DNA of 64,000 bases from Jaenimonas drosophilae. Lineage: Eukaryota; Euglenozoa; Kinetoplastea; Trypanosomatida; Trypanosomatidae. The position numbers were made by a program, and so were the translations under genes. This document shows positions 30,645-39,635 of the stretch, one piece after another (position 1 is the first letter of the stretch; each line of letters opens with the position of its first letter). Where the stretch lies: assembly GCA_030849065.1 (NCBI GenBank), contig JASAON010001606.1, positions 1 through 64,000 of the forward strand. The letters run 5' to 3'. The notes beneath the pieces are model-generated. The model worked only from the letters and a program-made list of their open reading frames with translations. It made no database searches and was not told the DNA's origin.

Positions 30645-32402
30645 TCACCCAGACGGGTCGTCTGGAGGGCAGATGGAGTGAATGGAGGAGGAGGTGTCCC
30701 GCTTCGGGGCCCAAGTGGGTATGGCATCCCCAACCACCAACCGACGTGTCGCTGCAATGTCGCTGGCGTTCGGTATCGGTGGCACAACGGGTTGTTGTTG
30801 TTGTTGCTGACGTTGGGGGTGCGGCTTGATGCACACGGGGACATCACCCGCGAGGTTCAAAAATTTGGTGACATCCAAAATCGTGGTTCCCTTCTCAGGT
30901 GTTGATGATGGGGACGTTTCTGGAAGGCTTTGCAGGTCAACCAGCACAGCTTCTGGGGTTGTGGGGTGGGGGGTTAGTGGCACTGCCACCCGCACAGCTG
31001 CACAAGCTGCAGCGCCGACGGCGGAGGTGGGAGACGTACAGATGATGGGAGCGTAGAGGTCATCCTCATCGTGGTGCACCTCCTCTGAATGTGCAGCTGG
31101 GGCGGGTGTTGGAAAGCACTGAAGGGGTCGGGAGATGGAGGGCGAGCCGGGACACCAATCATGCCGATAGTGAGCTGGTGGACAAGACTTGCCACTCCCA
31201 ACAGGTCGTTGAGCTGCACCCTCGGTGACGTAGCTCATCTCCGTCACCGCCATCACCACCGAACGAAAGAAGGCGGGGTGGAAGTAGTGGCCCATACGCT
31301 TCAGAATCAGAAGCTTGGCCAGGGGAAGAACGGAGGCAGTGCGGTAGCCGTGGAGGGGTGGCACAACCAAGTCTTGTGAGCCATGAATCACTAACGCCGG
31401 AACATGCAAATGACGAAGACCTTCATCTCTTCCAGCACATCGACGCACCGCTGCAGCCTGCCGGACGAGGCCGGCCCCGTACGACGAGCGGTCCAGGGAT
31501 AAACGGTAGCGACGTTTGAGGTAAGTGGAATCCACAGGAAGTGCATTCTGCAGCAGTCGTTGAAGCGCTGCCACACGGAAGTCCAAGAGCTCATCCAGGG
31601 AGCACCCTGCCTGTGGCTTTCGAAGCATCCATAGCTTCACCCACAGCTGTGTATCTGGGAGATCCTGTGCGTTGGTGGTTGACATGAGGCAGGTCAAGCT
31701 GAGACACCGGTGAGGGGCCAAGAGGGCTGCAGCTTGAGCAATCATGCCACCCATGCTGATTCCAAAGAGGTGAACCCGTGAGATGCGTAGGACGTCGAGC
31801 AACGCAAGAGCATCCTTTGCCATGTCCTCGATGGTGTATGGAATACGCTCTCCCAGCCAAGAAGCCCACTTGCCAGGAAGCAGCAGCCGCACCCCCACAA
31901 CACTGCCTCGCTGTTCCACCTTTGTGGAGTGGCCAATATCACGGTTGTCAAAGCGAATCACCCAGAAGCCAGCACGAACGAGGGACTCACAGAAAACCTC
32001 ATCCCACGCGGAGAGCTGCATATTCAGCCCACACACCAGTAAAATCACCGGTCGTGGCGGACCCGTTAAGTCGCCAAAAATTTGGTAGCACAACCGAATG
32101 GGGAGTTGGCTGTGCTCGCAGTAGCGTACCTCCGCAAACAACTCATCCGTGTGAGGCACCTCCTCCAGGAACGTTGGCCCATCATCTCCATCGTGGGAAC
32201 CAACATTATGCGTATTAGAGTGAGGATGTGGTTCCCCTGACAGCATCCTTCCATCCTCAAGGTGGTTGGAGGTGGAGTGTGAATCATCCGAGCTGCCTGA
32301 TGCATCCACGGCAGCAAAAGAAAAGTGTTCGGTGCTGACCGCTGTCTGCGTTGGATCCAAATTCATACTGTGGGGTGGCAGTGGATGAGCAAATACACCC
32401 AT
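30645..32402 (-). CDS. Alpha/beta hydrolase A, with long C-terminal extension
   Basis: A 585-residue serine hydrolase-fold protein of the RdmC/esterase-like subgroup; the substrate is unknown. RLCYQIFGDL, then VILLVCGLNMQLSAWDE (oxyanion region), FWVIRFDNRDIGHST, YTIEDMAKDALALLD and a nucleophile elbow GISMGGM with Ser ~216. The acid is in IHGSQDLVVPP and the His in MGHYFHP, so the catalytic triad is complete. About 200 residues follow the fold and are low complexity, with a poly-Gln run (CAA repeats at 30790-30806) and Pro/Ser/Thr. The 90 residues before the fold are Ser/His/Asp-rich. The frame extends to a GTG at 32420; ATG 32402 is the first, and ATG 32366 is an alternative. It is the most divergent of the four paralogues in this cluster. 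Confidence 0.85.
   Translation of the reverse strand: MGVFAHPLPPHSMNLDPTQTAVSTEHFSFAAVDASGSSDDSHSTSNHLEDGRMLSGEPHPHSNTHNVGSHDGDDGPTFLEEVPHTDELFAEVRYCEHSQLPIRLCYQIFGDLTGPPRPVILLVCGLNMQLSAWDEVFCESLVRAGFWVIRFDNRDIGHSTKVEQRGSVVGVRLLLPGKWASWLGERIPYTIEDMAKDALALLDVLRISRVHLFGISMGGMIAQAAALLAPHRCLSLTCLMSTTNAQDLPDTQLWVKLWMLRKPQAGCSLDELLDFRVAALQRLLQNALPVDSTYLKRRYRLSLDRSSYGAGLVRQAAAVRRCAGRDEGLRHLHVPALVIHGSQDLVVPPLHGYRTASVLPLAKLLILKRMGHYFHPAFFRSVVMAVTEMSYVTEGAAQRPVGSGKSCPPAHYRHDWCPGSPSISRPLQCFPTPAPAAHSEEVHHDEDDLYAPIICTSPTSAVGAAACAAVRVAVPLTPHPTTPEAVLVDLQSLPETSPSSTPEKGTTILDVTKFLNLAGDVPVCIKPHPQRQQQQQQPVVPPIPNASDIAATRRLVVGDAIPTWAPKRDTSSSIHSICPPDDPSG
30790..30806 (-). repeat. CAA trinucleotide run encoding poly-Gln
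   Basis: Five to six CAA codons in the C-terminal low-complexity tail of the alpha/beta hydrolase, read on the minus strand. It may vary in length between strains. Confidence 0.8.
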
Positions 32403-32747
32403 GCCACGAATTTTCTTCACCGGAAGAGCAACGTGGATGTTTGCGGTGTCTCAGGGTTGATTATGATCTTTTTCTGATGCCCTCACGGGCACAAAACAAG
32501 CAAATAAATCAAAGACAATGCTTTGAGAAATCCAAACCGTACAAGAAGAATAGAGTGAGTACGCCAAAGAGAGCACACGGACACACACACATACACAGAG
32601 ATACACGACTTTCAAGCAAAATGTCGTTTGTATGAATGCAAGGACGCAGCGGCGAGGGCGAAACAACCGGTGCAGTCAGCCCAATGGTATAGAAAACGGC
32701 TGCTCCATGATCAAGGGCAGCGACGAAGCGCAGCAGAGAAGTCGCAT
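32403..32747 (-). other. Intergenic spacer, 345 bases
   Basis: Between alpha/beta hydrolases B and A. It has an imperfect AC-rich patch at about 32577-32602 and nothing coding. Confidence 0.5.
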
Positions 32748-33860
32748 CTACAACGAAAGTCCGGGTACGGCAGTGGGTGGAGCAACGCTCTTCATTGCAA
32801 GGAGCACAACTTCATCCACGATGTGGTCAAACATGGATGCTGGAAAGTAATGCCCCATCGACGGCACCACGACCAACTTCGAACCTGGAATCAAACGCGC
32901 AAGGCGCTCAGCTTCTCGGACCGGTATCATGGCATCCGCTCCGCCATGGAACACAAGAACGGGCAGCGCGACAAGATCGGCGCTCTTCATCGTTGTTGGC
33001 GATGCCGCAGCAATCATTTTGGTTTTTGGCTTCCGGCTCCTTCCCAAGAGCCACTCAAGACGGCCAACAACTTCTATTTCGCTCAGGAGGGACCACAGTC
33101 CAGTCCCAGTTGGTGGGTTTTGCATCGCACTGGACGCATTCAGTGTGGCAAGACCAGCCTCACGATCTGATGCGCGAGCAATGGCCATAAGCTGACGACT
33201 GCCTCCAGCGCGGTAGGAGCTCCGTCCAAATGTCTCACGGAGGCCGTCACGAACGGCTTCCTTGTTGAAGGGAAGGGAGCCAGAAATGAGCTCCACAAAC
33301 CTCAGCTCATGCTCCACCAGGGCATCCAGCTCGGTTGGATGGCGCTTCAACAGCTGCAAGCACAGCGCCAAGGAAGGAGGGGGAGGAACGCTGCACGACG
33401 TGGAGAGTAGCGTCAAGCTCAGTAACCGTTCAGGGTGGGCAATAGCCATGCACTGAGCAATCATGCCACCCATGGAGGTTCCAAGAACATGGGCACGCTC
33501 GATTCCAAGTGCCGTAAGTAGCTGAAGACCGTCAGTGGCCATATCTTCAAGGGTGTAGATGGGCTTACCTTCACCCAATGAGAGCCATCGTGGTAGTGCC
33601 AGTCGCACAATGGATGCTGATCGGAATGCATCCAAGTGTGTAGAGAGCCCGACATCGCGGTTGTCGTAGCGAACAACGTAGAAACCAGCATTGGAAAACT
33701 TGTTGCACAACTGTGTATCCCAATACACGCCAGGACAGTTAAGACCCATGATGAGCAGCAAGCATGGATTCTCTCGTTTACCAAAACACTGGTAGGAGAG
33801 GGTGATGTCCTCTCCGGTACTTGCACAACGGCCTACATGAACGAACTCATCAGGAGGCAT
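32748..33860 (-). CDS. Alpha/beta hydrolase B
   Basis: 370 residues, alpha/beta hydrolase fold with an intact triad: elbow GTSMGGM with Ser ~129, acid in FHGGADAMIPV, His in SMGHYFPASMF. The N-terminus reads GRCASTGEDITLSYQCFG, then LLLIMGLNCPGVYWDT and FYVVRYDNRDVGLSTHLD. It is the nearest relative of hydrolase D (38667-39635), with a DNA block of 259 bases about 89% identical by my count. The frame runs to a GTG at 33968, but the first in-frame ATG is 33860 (MPPDEFVHVG), which starts just before the conserved core as in the paralogues. A putative lipase/esterase or methylesterase; the substrate cannot be inferred. Confidence 0.85.
   Translation of the reverse strand: MPPDEFVHVGRCASTGEDITLSYQCFGKRENPCLLLIMGLNCPGVYWDTQLCNKFSNAGFYVVRYDNRDVGLSTHLDAFRSASIVRLALPRWLSLGEGKPIYTLEDMATDGLQLLTALGIERAHVLGTSMGGMIAQCMAIAHPERLLSLTLLSTSCSVPPPPSLALCLQLLKRHPTELDALVEHELRFVELISGSLPFNKEAVRDGLRETFGRSSYRAGGSRQLMAIARASDREAGLATLNASSAMQNPPTGTGLWSLLSEIEVVGRLEWLLGRSRKPKTKMIAAASPTTMKSADLVALPVLVFHGGADAMIPVREAERLARLIPGSKLVVVPSMGHYFPASMFDHIVDEVVLLAMKSVAPPTAVPGLSL
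33431..33689 (-). repeat. Segment near-identical to 39164-39422 (hydrolase paralogue block)
   Basis: A 259-base stretch of alpha/beta hydrolase B aligns without gaps to 39164-39422 in hydrolase D, with about 28 differences by hand count and a perfectly identical run of about 40 bases in the middle. Similarity drops abruptly beyond the codons for ERLLS. Confidence 0.75.
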
Positions 33861-34362
33861 GGGGGTCCAATCTTCGGTTTCACCTTCACTTCCACTCACG
33901 TGTGGTGCGCGAGCTGCTTCTGTGATGGGCAGCGGTGATGCTTGTACAGATAATGAAGGGTAACGCACTATGCAGATGCCAAGAAGAAGTGAAGAGGAGT
34001 GTTGTTACGGAGTAGGACAGAGCAGGTGGGAGAAAGGCAGCTGTGATTAGAGAGAATTCACCACGACGTAACGCAGTGAAACAAGATAATTGGTGTGTGC
34101 GCAAGACGATAGATGGTCAGGCGGGAGCAACAGCTGTGGGGAAACTGAGCCCAGAGTTTCCCACACGTACCACAGTCAGTCAGGACGAAGCCATGATTCA
34201 TCCATTAGCAAAGAGCGTAGGTCAGGACGCAGAGCATGTCTACGACTGCCGCCGCCGTATTCGTAATTTCTTCTTTTTTCCAAAGTGCATCGCGTACGTA
34301 AAAAGTGCCTCATCGGGGTGGTTATGTTACCAGTCACCGTTGGAAATCGTGAGGATGACCTC
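33861..34362 (-). other. Intergenic spacer, 502 bases
   Basis: Between alpha/beta hydrolases C (upstream) and B. No coding frame is supported. The upstream GTG-started extension of gene B overlaps it but is not favoured. Confidence 0.5.
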
Positions 34363-35724
34363 TTACAGCTTTGAGACTCGTTTTGATGATGCGGAAGGCG
34401 TGCGGTGTGCGTGCTGAGTAATGAGCTGCACAAACTTAGAGCGGAGTACAGATGGAATCAAGTGGCCCATTCCCTCCACTTCCAGATACGAGCTTCCCAC
34501 AATCACTTGAGATAGGTGTTGGCCATTTGCTGTTGGCGAGAGAATGTCCTTGGTTCCATGTACCACCAGCGTCGGTATGTAGGCTGGCTGGGCACCTCCC
34601 TGCGTCGCCGTGGCGTCTGCAGCAACATTGCTATGGAAAGCCCGTCGCATCGCCGCATCACGGCCAGGAGCGTGCATCACAGCAGCCAAGTGCCTCAGCG
34701 TCCCGTTGATGTATACACTACGCTCAAACATTGCTCTGGATAGGCGCAGGGCGAGTGGTCGGTTGAAGGGGTGTCGTATCGTGTCACCTGAAATACGCTC
34801 CAAAAACTTGGCGAAGCAGGTGGCGTACACCTCCACTTTTTCATCATGCATCTCCTGCATCACCTTCGCACGATCCTCATCACTTTTGCAAAGTCGGAGG
34901 CGATTGGTATATCTGGAGGAGATGGACTTTGGAATAAGCGGGGTCAGAGTGAGGGCCTCACGCAGAGAGGGCCAACACGTTGTCGCGGCATCGCCGCTGT
35001 TGGCGGCAATCAGGGTGAGGCTACGAACTTTGGTTGGATGGGTGATGGAGATGACCTGCGCCACAGCACCGCCCATTGCCAAGCCGACCAAGTGGAACCC
35101 ACGATCCATCACGTGCAAATGAGTCAGGAGCCCCACAGCATCGCGTGCGAGGTCCTCCATGGAGTATACCGGCTGAAGAAACCGTCGCTTGGTTGGCTGA
35201 AGTAGGGCCAATGCAGTGCGCATGTAGCGTGGTGAGTTGGACGCAACTGATGGGGCAGGAGGGTCACTCTGTGGGGCACGAAACGGGGTGACATCCATGG
35301 GCTCCAACTCGACAGGCGTGAGCCTCGTTCCTGTGCTTGTACGGGTTGTGCTGGTCGCCGCCGCTGAACGTGGTGCGTTGCTGCCGCACGGAAACAGAAA
35401 GGCGTAGTCGTCCTCATCCACTGTCGTCGATGGTGCGCCAGCTCCAGCTGCTGGCGCAGCCTCCACCTCCTCAAACTGTGTGCTCAGTCCGCAATCACGG
35501 TGGTCGTAGCGAATCACGTAGAATGGTCCTGCCTTCGCCAGCTCACTACAGAAGCGAATGCCCCACAATAGTCCTGGGCAGCCAATCGTCATGAGCAGCA
35601 GCAGGGGAGGGTCAGACGGGGATCCAAAGGTATCGTATGAGAGAGTAACCTCTACGCCGGTGGTTTCACAACGACCAACAGTCGCGCGTGCATTGCGCAG
35701 AACAGCAAGCTGCTTGTTCGCCAT
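34363..35724 (-). CDS. Alpha/beta hydrolase C, nucleophile Ser replaced by Ala (probable pseudoenzyme)
   Basis: 453 residues, same fold and layout as its neighbours: GRCETTGVEVTLSYDTFG, then LLLLMTIGCPGLLWG and YVIRYDHRDCGLSTQ, with YSMEDLARDAVGLL before the elbow. The elbow reads GLAMGGAVAQV: codon GCA at 35077-35079 gives Ala ~216 where the family has the catalytic Ser. The acid (HGTKDILSP) and His (GMGHLIPS) remain. The protein also carries an insert of ~80 residues rich in Ala, Thr and Ser after the first strand region. Hydrolase activity is not expected; binding or a scaffold role is possible. The frame extends to a GTG at 35844; ATG 35724 (MANKQLAVL) is used. Confidence 0.85.
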   Translation of the reverse strand: MANKQLAVLRNARATVGRCETTGVEVTLSYDTFGSPSDPPLLLLMTIGCPGLLWGIRFCSELAKAGPFYVIRYDHRDCGLSTQFEEVEAAPAAGAGAPSTTVDEDDYAFLFPCGSNAPRSAAATSTTRTSTGTRLTPVELEPMDVTPFRAPQSDPPAPSVASNSPRYMRTALALLQPTKRRFLQPVYSMEDLARDAVGLLTHLHVMDRGFHLVGLAMGGAVAQVISITHPTKVRSLTLIAANSGDAATTCWPSLREALTLTPLIPKSISSRYTNRLRLCKSDEDRAKVMQEMHDEKVEVYATCFAKFLERISGDTIRHPFNRPLALRLSRAMFERSVYINGTLRHLAAVMHAPGRDAAMRRAFHSNVAADATATQGGAQPAYIPTLVVHGTKDILSPTANGQHLSQVIVGSSYLEVEGMGHLIPSVLRSKFVQLITQHAHRTPSASSKRVSKL

Positions 35725-36031
35725 CACAATCTTCACCCTCCAAAAACTATTTTGTTTTTGTTCGTTTCTGTAAAAAGAGAGAACACGGCGCGGGTGGCCA
35801 AGCTGGTTCAAAGGAAAAAAAAAAAGTGGATCGGTCCTGCACACCTCCAGTAATTGAGGTGGAGCTCGAGCCCTTGAAGTGACTGAAGATGAAGTGAAAT
35901 AGTGAGCAGAGGGGAATACATTTAGTGTACATCACGTATTGCTACCATCACACATAAAAACACACTCCCCAGCAACGGAAGAGTGGCAATGTTGGCATGC
36001 TCTGACTTCTTCACTTGGCAAATCGATGCGC
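35725..36031 (-). other. Intergenic spacer, 307 bases
   Basis: Between the GT60-like gene (upstream) and hydrolase C. A T-rich tract on the minus strand (about 35816-35826) is a possible trans-splice tract for hydrolase C. Confidence 0.45.
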
Positions 36032-38341
36032 TCACGCACCACCGTTGCACAGACCTTCACCACCAGCCCACCGCCCTTCATTGTCTTTTTCACGAACAAA
36101 TTTGTCCGATAGCTGCGTAAACGTCCAGTAGTCGTCCAGGGAACGAACGGTTCCTATGCCGTAGTACTCCTCATGCGCACGCAATGGGAGTGAGGTACTG
36201 GACTCCGTCGCAGAAATGATGGGGCGCTGCTCCGGGGGCACGTAGCTGGTGTGTAAATGCTTCACCTGCTCCCACGGGAATGCACGCCGTAGCAGATAGA
36301 GTCCTCTACGCTCTGATTTGATCTTCTGTGAGGTGCGGTAGGCCGTCATCAGTGAGAAGTAGCGAGGTGATGCTCCACGGTCGTAGTTGTGGAGCACGTT
36401 GGCCTCTGAGGGGCCGTAAATGTCCCACCCAGACGTCCACAGCCGTGCAGAGAAGATCACCTCTTCACCATCAAAGAGGTAGGGAAGAAAGGGGTCGAAG
36501 GGGACGTCCAGGACAAACTGTGCATCTCCAAACATGTAGCCTGCCGCAGCAAAGGCCTCCAGCTCAGGATATGGCTTCACTCGGGTCCACCGGGCACCCA
36601 ACTTGGGCATTCCATTCGTCAGAATCACGCCCTTGCACATGAGCATCACTTCCGTCTTACTTTCCTCGGCGTGTGGTTTACGAGGTGTGTAGCCATTGGG
36701 GTAGTGCGATAGAATACCTCGCGTGTTCATTTGAAAGACACGCAGGATCATCTTGGCATCCCAGTGATTGGAGAAACGTGAGTGGCTATCTACAATCATG
36801 AAGTAGTCCTGATTAAAGGCTAACAAGCTGGTGATGTAGCGTCCAAATGTGGGTCCACGAGCGTAGTTGTGCGACGTCACACGGGAGATGATTCGGCACC
36901 CTGCAAGGGCTGGAGAGGGAAGCTCCTGCAATCCTCCACGACCCATGCGGAGGGGTACCGGCGCGGTTTTCTTATCCTTCTTCCACTGTGCCAAAAGGAA
37001 CTCGTCACGTACGCGTTCCACAACACCGCCAATGCACTGAAGTTTCTCCTCCTTGTATGTAGGATCAAGAAACACACCATTTGGTATACCGAAACCAACG
37101 CCCTTCGATGCGTGCCCGGTGGAGACTGGAGATGCCGTCGTTGACGTTGAGTTTGGTGCTGACGTACTCGTGGTGGTATTGGCAGCCGGAGCGGTGTGCG
37201 TGGTGGTGTTCATGGAGATGCCTGCGATGGTAGATGCGTTTTTCATTGTGGAGGAATTTGTTGCGGATGCAGAAAACGTCTGCGTAACCTTGGTAATGTT
37301 GGCCGTGGATGTAGTCGTCGTCGTGGAGTTGGACTTCAGCATTGATGCGGTCTTTGTTGATTCATTGGTGCCTGCACTCACTTTTCTACTTTGCTGATCT
37401 GTTGAGGTACCACGTGAGGGAGAACCACTTGGGGCACTGTCAGTCGAAGGCGACACCGAATCGGGTGACTGGCTTCTGTTGTCCTCCACACTTAGGGTCT
37501 GGGCCTTTTGTTGGTGCGTCTTGTCTTTTTTCCCAACCTCCATCGGCCCCACTATCTCACTCGTCAAGCGAATATCTGCACGGTCCTTCATCAATTCATC
37601 CCAGGAGAAGGAGCGTCGGAAGAGGGGGATATCTGACTTCGAACCCCACAGCATACTACGCATTTCCTCATCGTTATTGCTGGGGTTGATCATGTCGATG
37701 CAGCGCTTGTCCCCCTCCGCAAGCTCCTCACTGATGCCGACGTAAATGCGATGATGGCTAAGCGCTCCGCTGAACAAACTCTTCACCGTCGTGACACACT
37801 CCACATCTCGAAATGCTGCTATAGAGACGAAGATGGAAGCATGTTCCAGTGTGTCCTTCTCTTCAGAACGAGCCCAGAGTGGAAATGTGTCCATCGCTTC
37901 CGAAAACTTGAAGCGTCGATGCCACCGACTCGAACGCTTAACTTGTTTGCCGCCTTCAGAAGTCTCGTCGCGTTGATCACGCACGGTGATGATGGGGTAG
38001 ATCATGGAATAGTGGTCGGATGTGACGTGCAGCAACTGTCGTTTGCTGTCAAAATCATCCTTCTCTACCCACACCTTACTCTCACCATTCTCCGTTCGTC
38101 CAAACCTCGTTCCATTGGAACCCGGGGCGGAAGTTGGTTTACCTCCTCCCTTGGTTGGTCGCTGTCGATCAGCGGTTTCACCACGCGTGCCAATTGACGT
38201 TGTTGCTGGCCCCGAGGAATATGCGAACGTTGACAAAGCAATAAGGCCGACTAGTACAAGAGCTAGCAGGGCCATGGAAACTCTGCGAGTGTTCCAACGA
38301 CGTCGACGGCCACCTCCATTTACTGGACGATGCAGCTTCAT
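36032..38341 (-). CDS. GT60-family type II GlcNAc-transferase
   Basis: 769 residues, type II membrane topology: a short basic cytosolic tail (MKLHRPVNGGGRRRRW), a membrane anchor at ~23-45, then a lumenal catalytic part. IFVSIAAFRDVECVTTVKSL, IYVGISEEL, YARGPTFGR, the metal-binding-like VDSHSRF (~515) and PFLPYLFDGEEVIFSARLW match the GlcNAc-transferase family (Pfam Glycosyltransferase (GlcNAc), GT60) of Dictyostelium Skp1 GlcNAc-transferase and trypanosome polypeptide O-GlcNAc-transferases. Residues ~285-405 are almost pure Ser/Thr/Asn/Ala with many N-glycosylation sequons, a mucin-like insert. Predicted to add alpha-GlcNAc to Thr/Ser in the Golgi (inference). The gene interrupts the alpha/beta hydrolase array. 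Confidence 0.85.
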   Translation of the reverse strand: MKLHRPVNGGGRRRRWNTRRVSMALLALVLVGLIALSTFAYSSGPATTSIGTRGETADRQRPTKGGGKPTSAPGSNGTRFGRTENGESKVWVEKDDFDSKRQLLHVTSDHYSMIYPIITVRDQRDETSEGGKQVKRSSRWHRRFKFSEAMDTFPLWARSEEKDTLEHASIFVSIAAFRDVECVTTVKSLFSGALSHHRIYVGISEELAEGDKRCIDMINPSNNDEEMRSMLWGSKSDIPLFRRSFSWDELMKDRADIRLTSEIVGPMEVGKKDKTHQQKAQTLSVEDNRSQSPDSVSPSTDSAPSGSPSRGTSTDQQSRKVSAGTNESTKTASMLKSNSTTTTTSTANITKVTQTFSASATNSSTMKNASTIAGISMNTTTHTAPAANTTTSTSAPNSTSTTASPVSTGHASKGVGFGIPNGVFLDPTYKEEKLQCIGGVVERVRDEFLLAQWKKDKKTAPVPLRMGRGGLQELPSPALAGCRIISRVTSHNYARGPTFGRYITSLLAFNQDYFMIVDSHSRFSNHWDAKMILRVFQMNTRGILSHYPNGYTPRKPHAEESKTEVMLMCKGVILTNGMPKLGARWTRVKPYPELEAFAAAGYMFGDAQFVLDVPFDPFLPYLFDGEEVIFSARLWTSGWDIYGPSEANVLHNYDRGASPRYFSLMTAYRTSQKIKSERRGLYLLRRAFPWEQVKHLHTSYVPPEQRPIISATESSTSLPLRAHEEYYGIGTVRSLDDYWTFTQLSDKFVREKDNEGRWAGGEGLCNGGA

Positions 38342-38666
38342 GCTGGGCGGAGATCAGTCAAGTGAGGATTAGGAGCTAGGAAGTGTACAAGAGAAGTACT
38401 GTACGCGCTGATGTTGCGCAAACAGAAGGATGAGGCTTCCTGCTTTTCAAAAACAAGTACCGAAAGTATGTGCTGAGTTGGGTCTACGTGACAGCACAAG
38501 AGACGTATGATCTATCGGAAACTGAACTGATTTCGAGTGACACAAGTGGGAACAACACGAAGCATACGATTGACTTGCAGATTCTGACCATGGGAATCAA
38601 ACTTCAGGAAAGACGTTTGTGCATGGCGATGTCAATGCAACAACAGAAAACAACTTTCTTGGTCGG
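38342..38666 (-). other. Intergenic spacer, 325 bases
   Basis: Between hydrolase D (upstream) and the GT60-like gene. Nothing recognised. Confidence 0.5.
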
Positions 38667-39635
38667 CTACGAAGACAGATGCTTGGCAACCTCCGACACG
38701 ATATCGTCAAACAGCGGTCGTGGAAGGGAATGGCCCATGCCAGGAAACATAACCAACTTTGATGATTCAATGAGCTTGTGAAGTCGGCGGCCGTTCGATG
38801 GCGGAATCATATCGTCCTGGTCCCCGTGAATGATCAATACCGGCAGGCTGCCATCTGACGGCAGTGCCTTCAACGCGCCTTCACGACTGGACTGTCGTTG
38901 GATTGCCCAGATTTGGCGCATAATACCAGGGCCATCAGATGGTGCACGTCCAAGACTACAAAGGGCGATCTTCCGCACTTCATCGTCATCCTGGGTGTAG
39001 GAACCTAGGAAGAGCTTCGACTGTTTCACCTTGAAGTCCGCCAAGTCGTTGATCTCTTGACTCTTTGGGCTACTAAGAAAGGACAACGACATGCGCATTG
39101 ATTGTGACTCACGGTTTGGACCTCCGGCGTGTGAGAACACAATCGTACAACTCAGCAACCTTTCAGGGTGGGCAATAGCCATGCACTGAACAATCATGCC
39201 GCCCATGGAGGTTCCAAGCACATGTGCACGTTCAATCCCAAGTGCTGTGAGTAGCTGAAGACCGTCAGTGGCCATATCTTCAAGGGTGTAGGCAGGCTCA
39301 CCTTCGCCGAATGAGAGCCATCGTGGTAGTGCCATGCGAACAATGGATGGGGGTTCAAATGTGTCCAAGTGTGTAGAGAGCCCAACGTCGCGGTTGTCGT
39401 AGCGAACAACGTAGAAACCAGCGTCGGCAAGTTTTTGGCAGAAGTCTTCGCGCCAACCGAGCAGAGTCGTTTCTAGGCCATTCACAAGTAGCAAGCATGG
39501 CTTGCTGGGATCCCCAAGGGCCTGGTAGCACAGCGTGAGTTCCTTTCCCGTGGTGGGGCATGTACCTATGGAACAGAAGCGATCTTCAGGGAGTGGGCAA
39601 CCTGCTGCATAGGCACCAGATGGTAGGGTAGACAT
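38667..39635 (-). CDS. Alpha/beta hydrolase D
   Basis: 322 residues from the ATG at 39635. Intact triad: elbow GTSMGGM with Ser ~143, acid in HGDQDDMIPP, His in GMGHSLPRP. The core (PSIVRMALPRWLSFGEGEPAYTLEDMA, DGLQLLTALGIERAHVLGTS) is nearly identical to hydrolase B, while the lid and C-terminus differ strongly. The frame is open to a second ATG at 40022, adding 129 residues of low-complexity, hydrophobic and Cys-rich sequence. I reject that start because a pyrimidine tract (TTTCATTCTCTTGCATTCTTCC) and AG lie between the two ATGs, and because the paralogues begin close to the core. If the long form were made, it would have an N-terminal membrane segment. Confidence 0.8.
   Translation of the reverse strand: MSTLPSGAYAAGCPLPEDRFCSIGTCPTTGKELTLCYQALGDPSKPCLLLVNGLETTLLGWREDFCQKLADAGFYVVRYDNRDVGLSTHLDTFEPPSIVRMALPRWLSFGEGEPAYTLEDMATDGLQLLTALGIERAHVLGTSMGGMIVQCMAIAHPERLLSCTIVFSHAGGPNRESQSMRMSLSFLSSPKSQEINDLADFKVKQSKLFLGSYTQDDDEVRKIALCSLGRAPSDGPGIMRQIWAIQRQSSREGALKALPSDGSLPVLIIHGDQDDMIPPSNGRRLHKLIESSKLVMFPGMGHSLPRPLFDDIVSEVAKHLSS
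39164..39422 (-). repeat. Segment near-identical to 33431-33689 (hydrolase paralogue block)
   Basis: Partner of the block in hydrolase B, with no gaps and about 89% identity by hand count. The longest identical run lies near 39250-39290. Confidence 0.75.

Noticed and set aside
33861..33968. Extension of alpha/beta hydrolase B to an upstream GTG
   Set aside because: No in-frame ATG supports it; kinetoplastid nuclear genes normally start at ATG.
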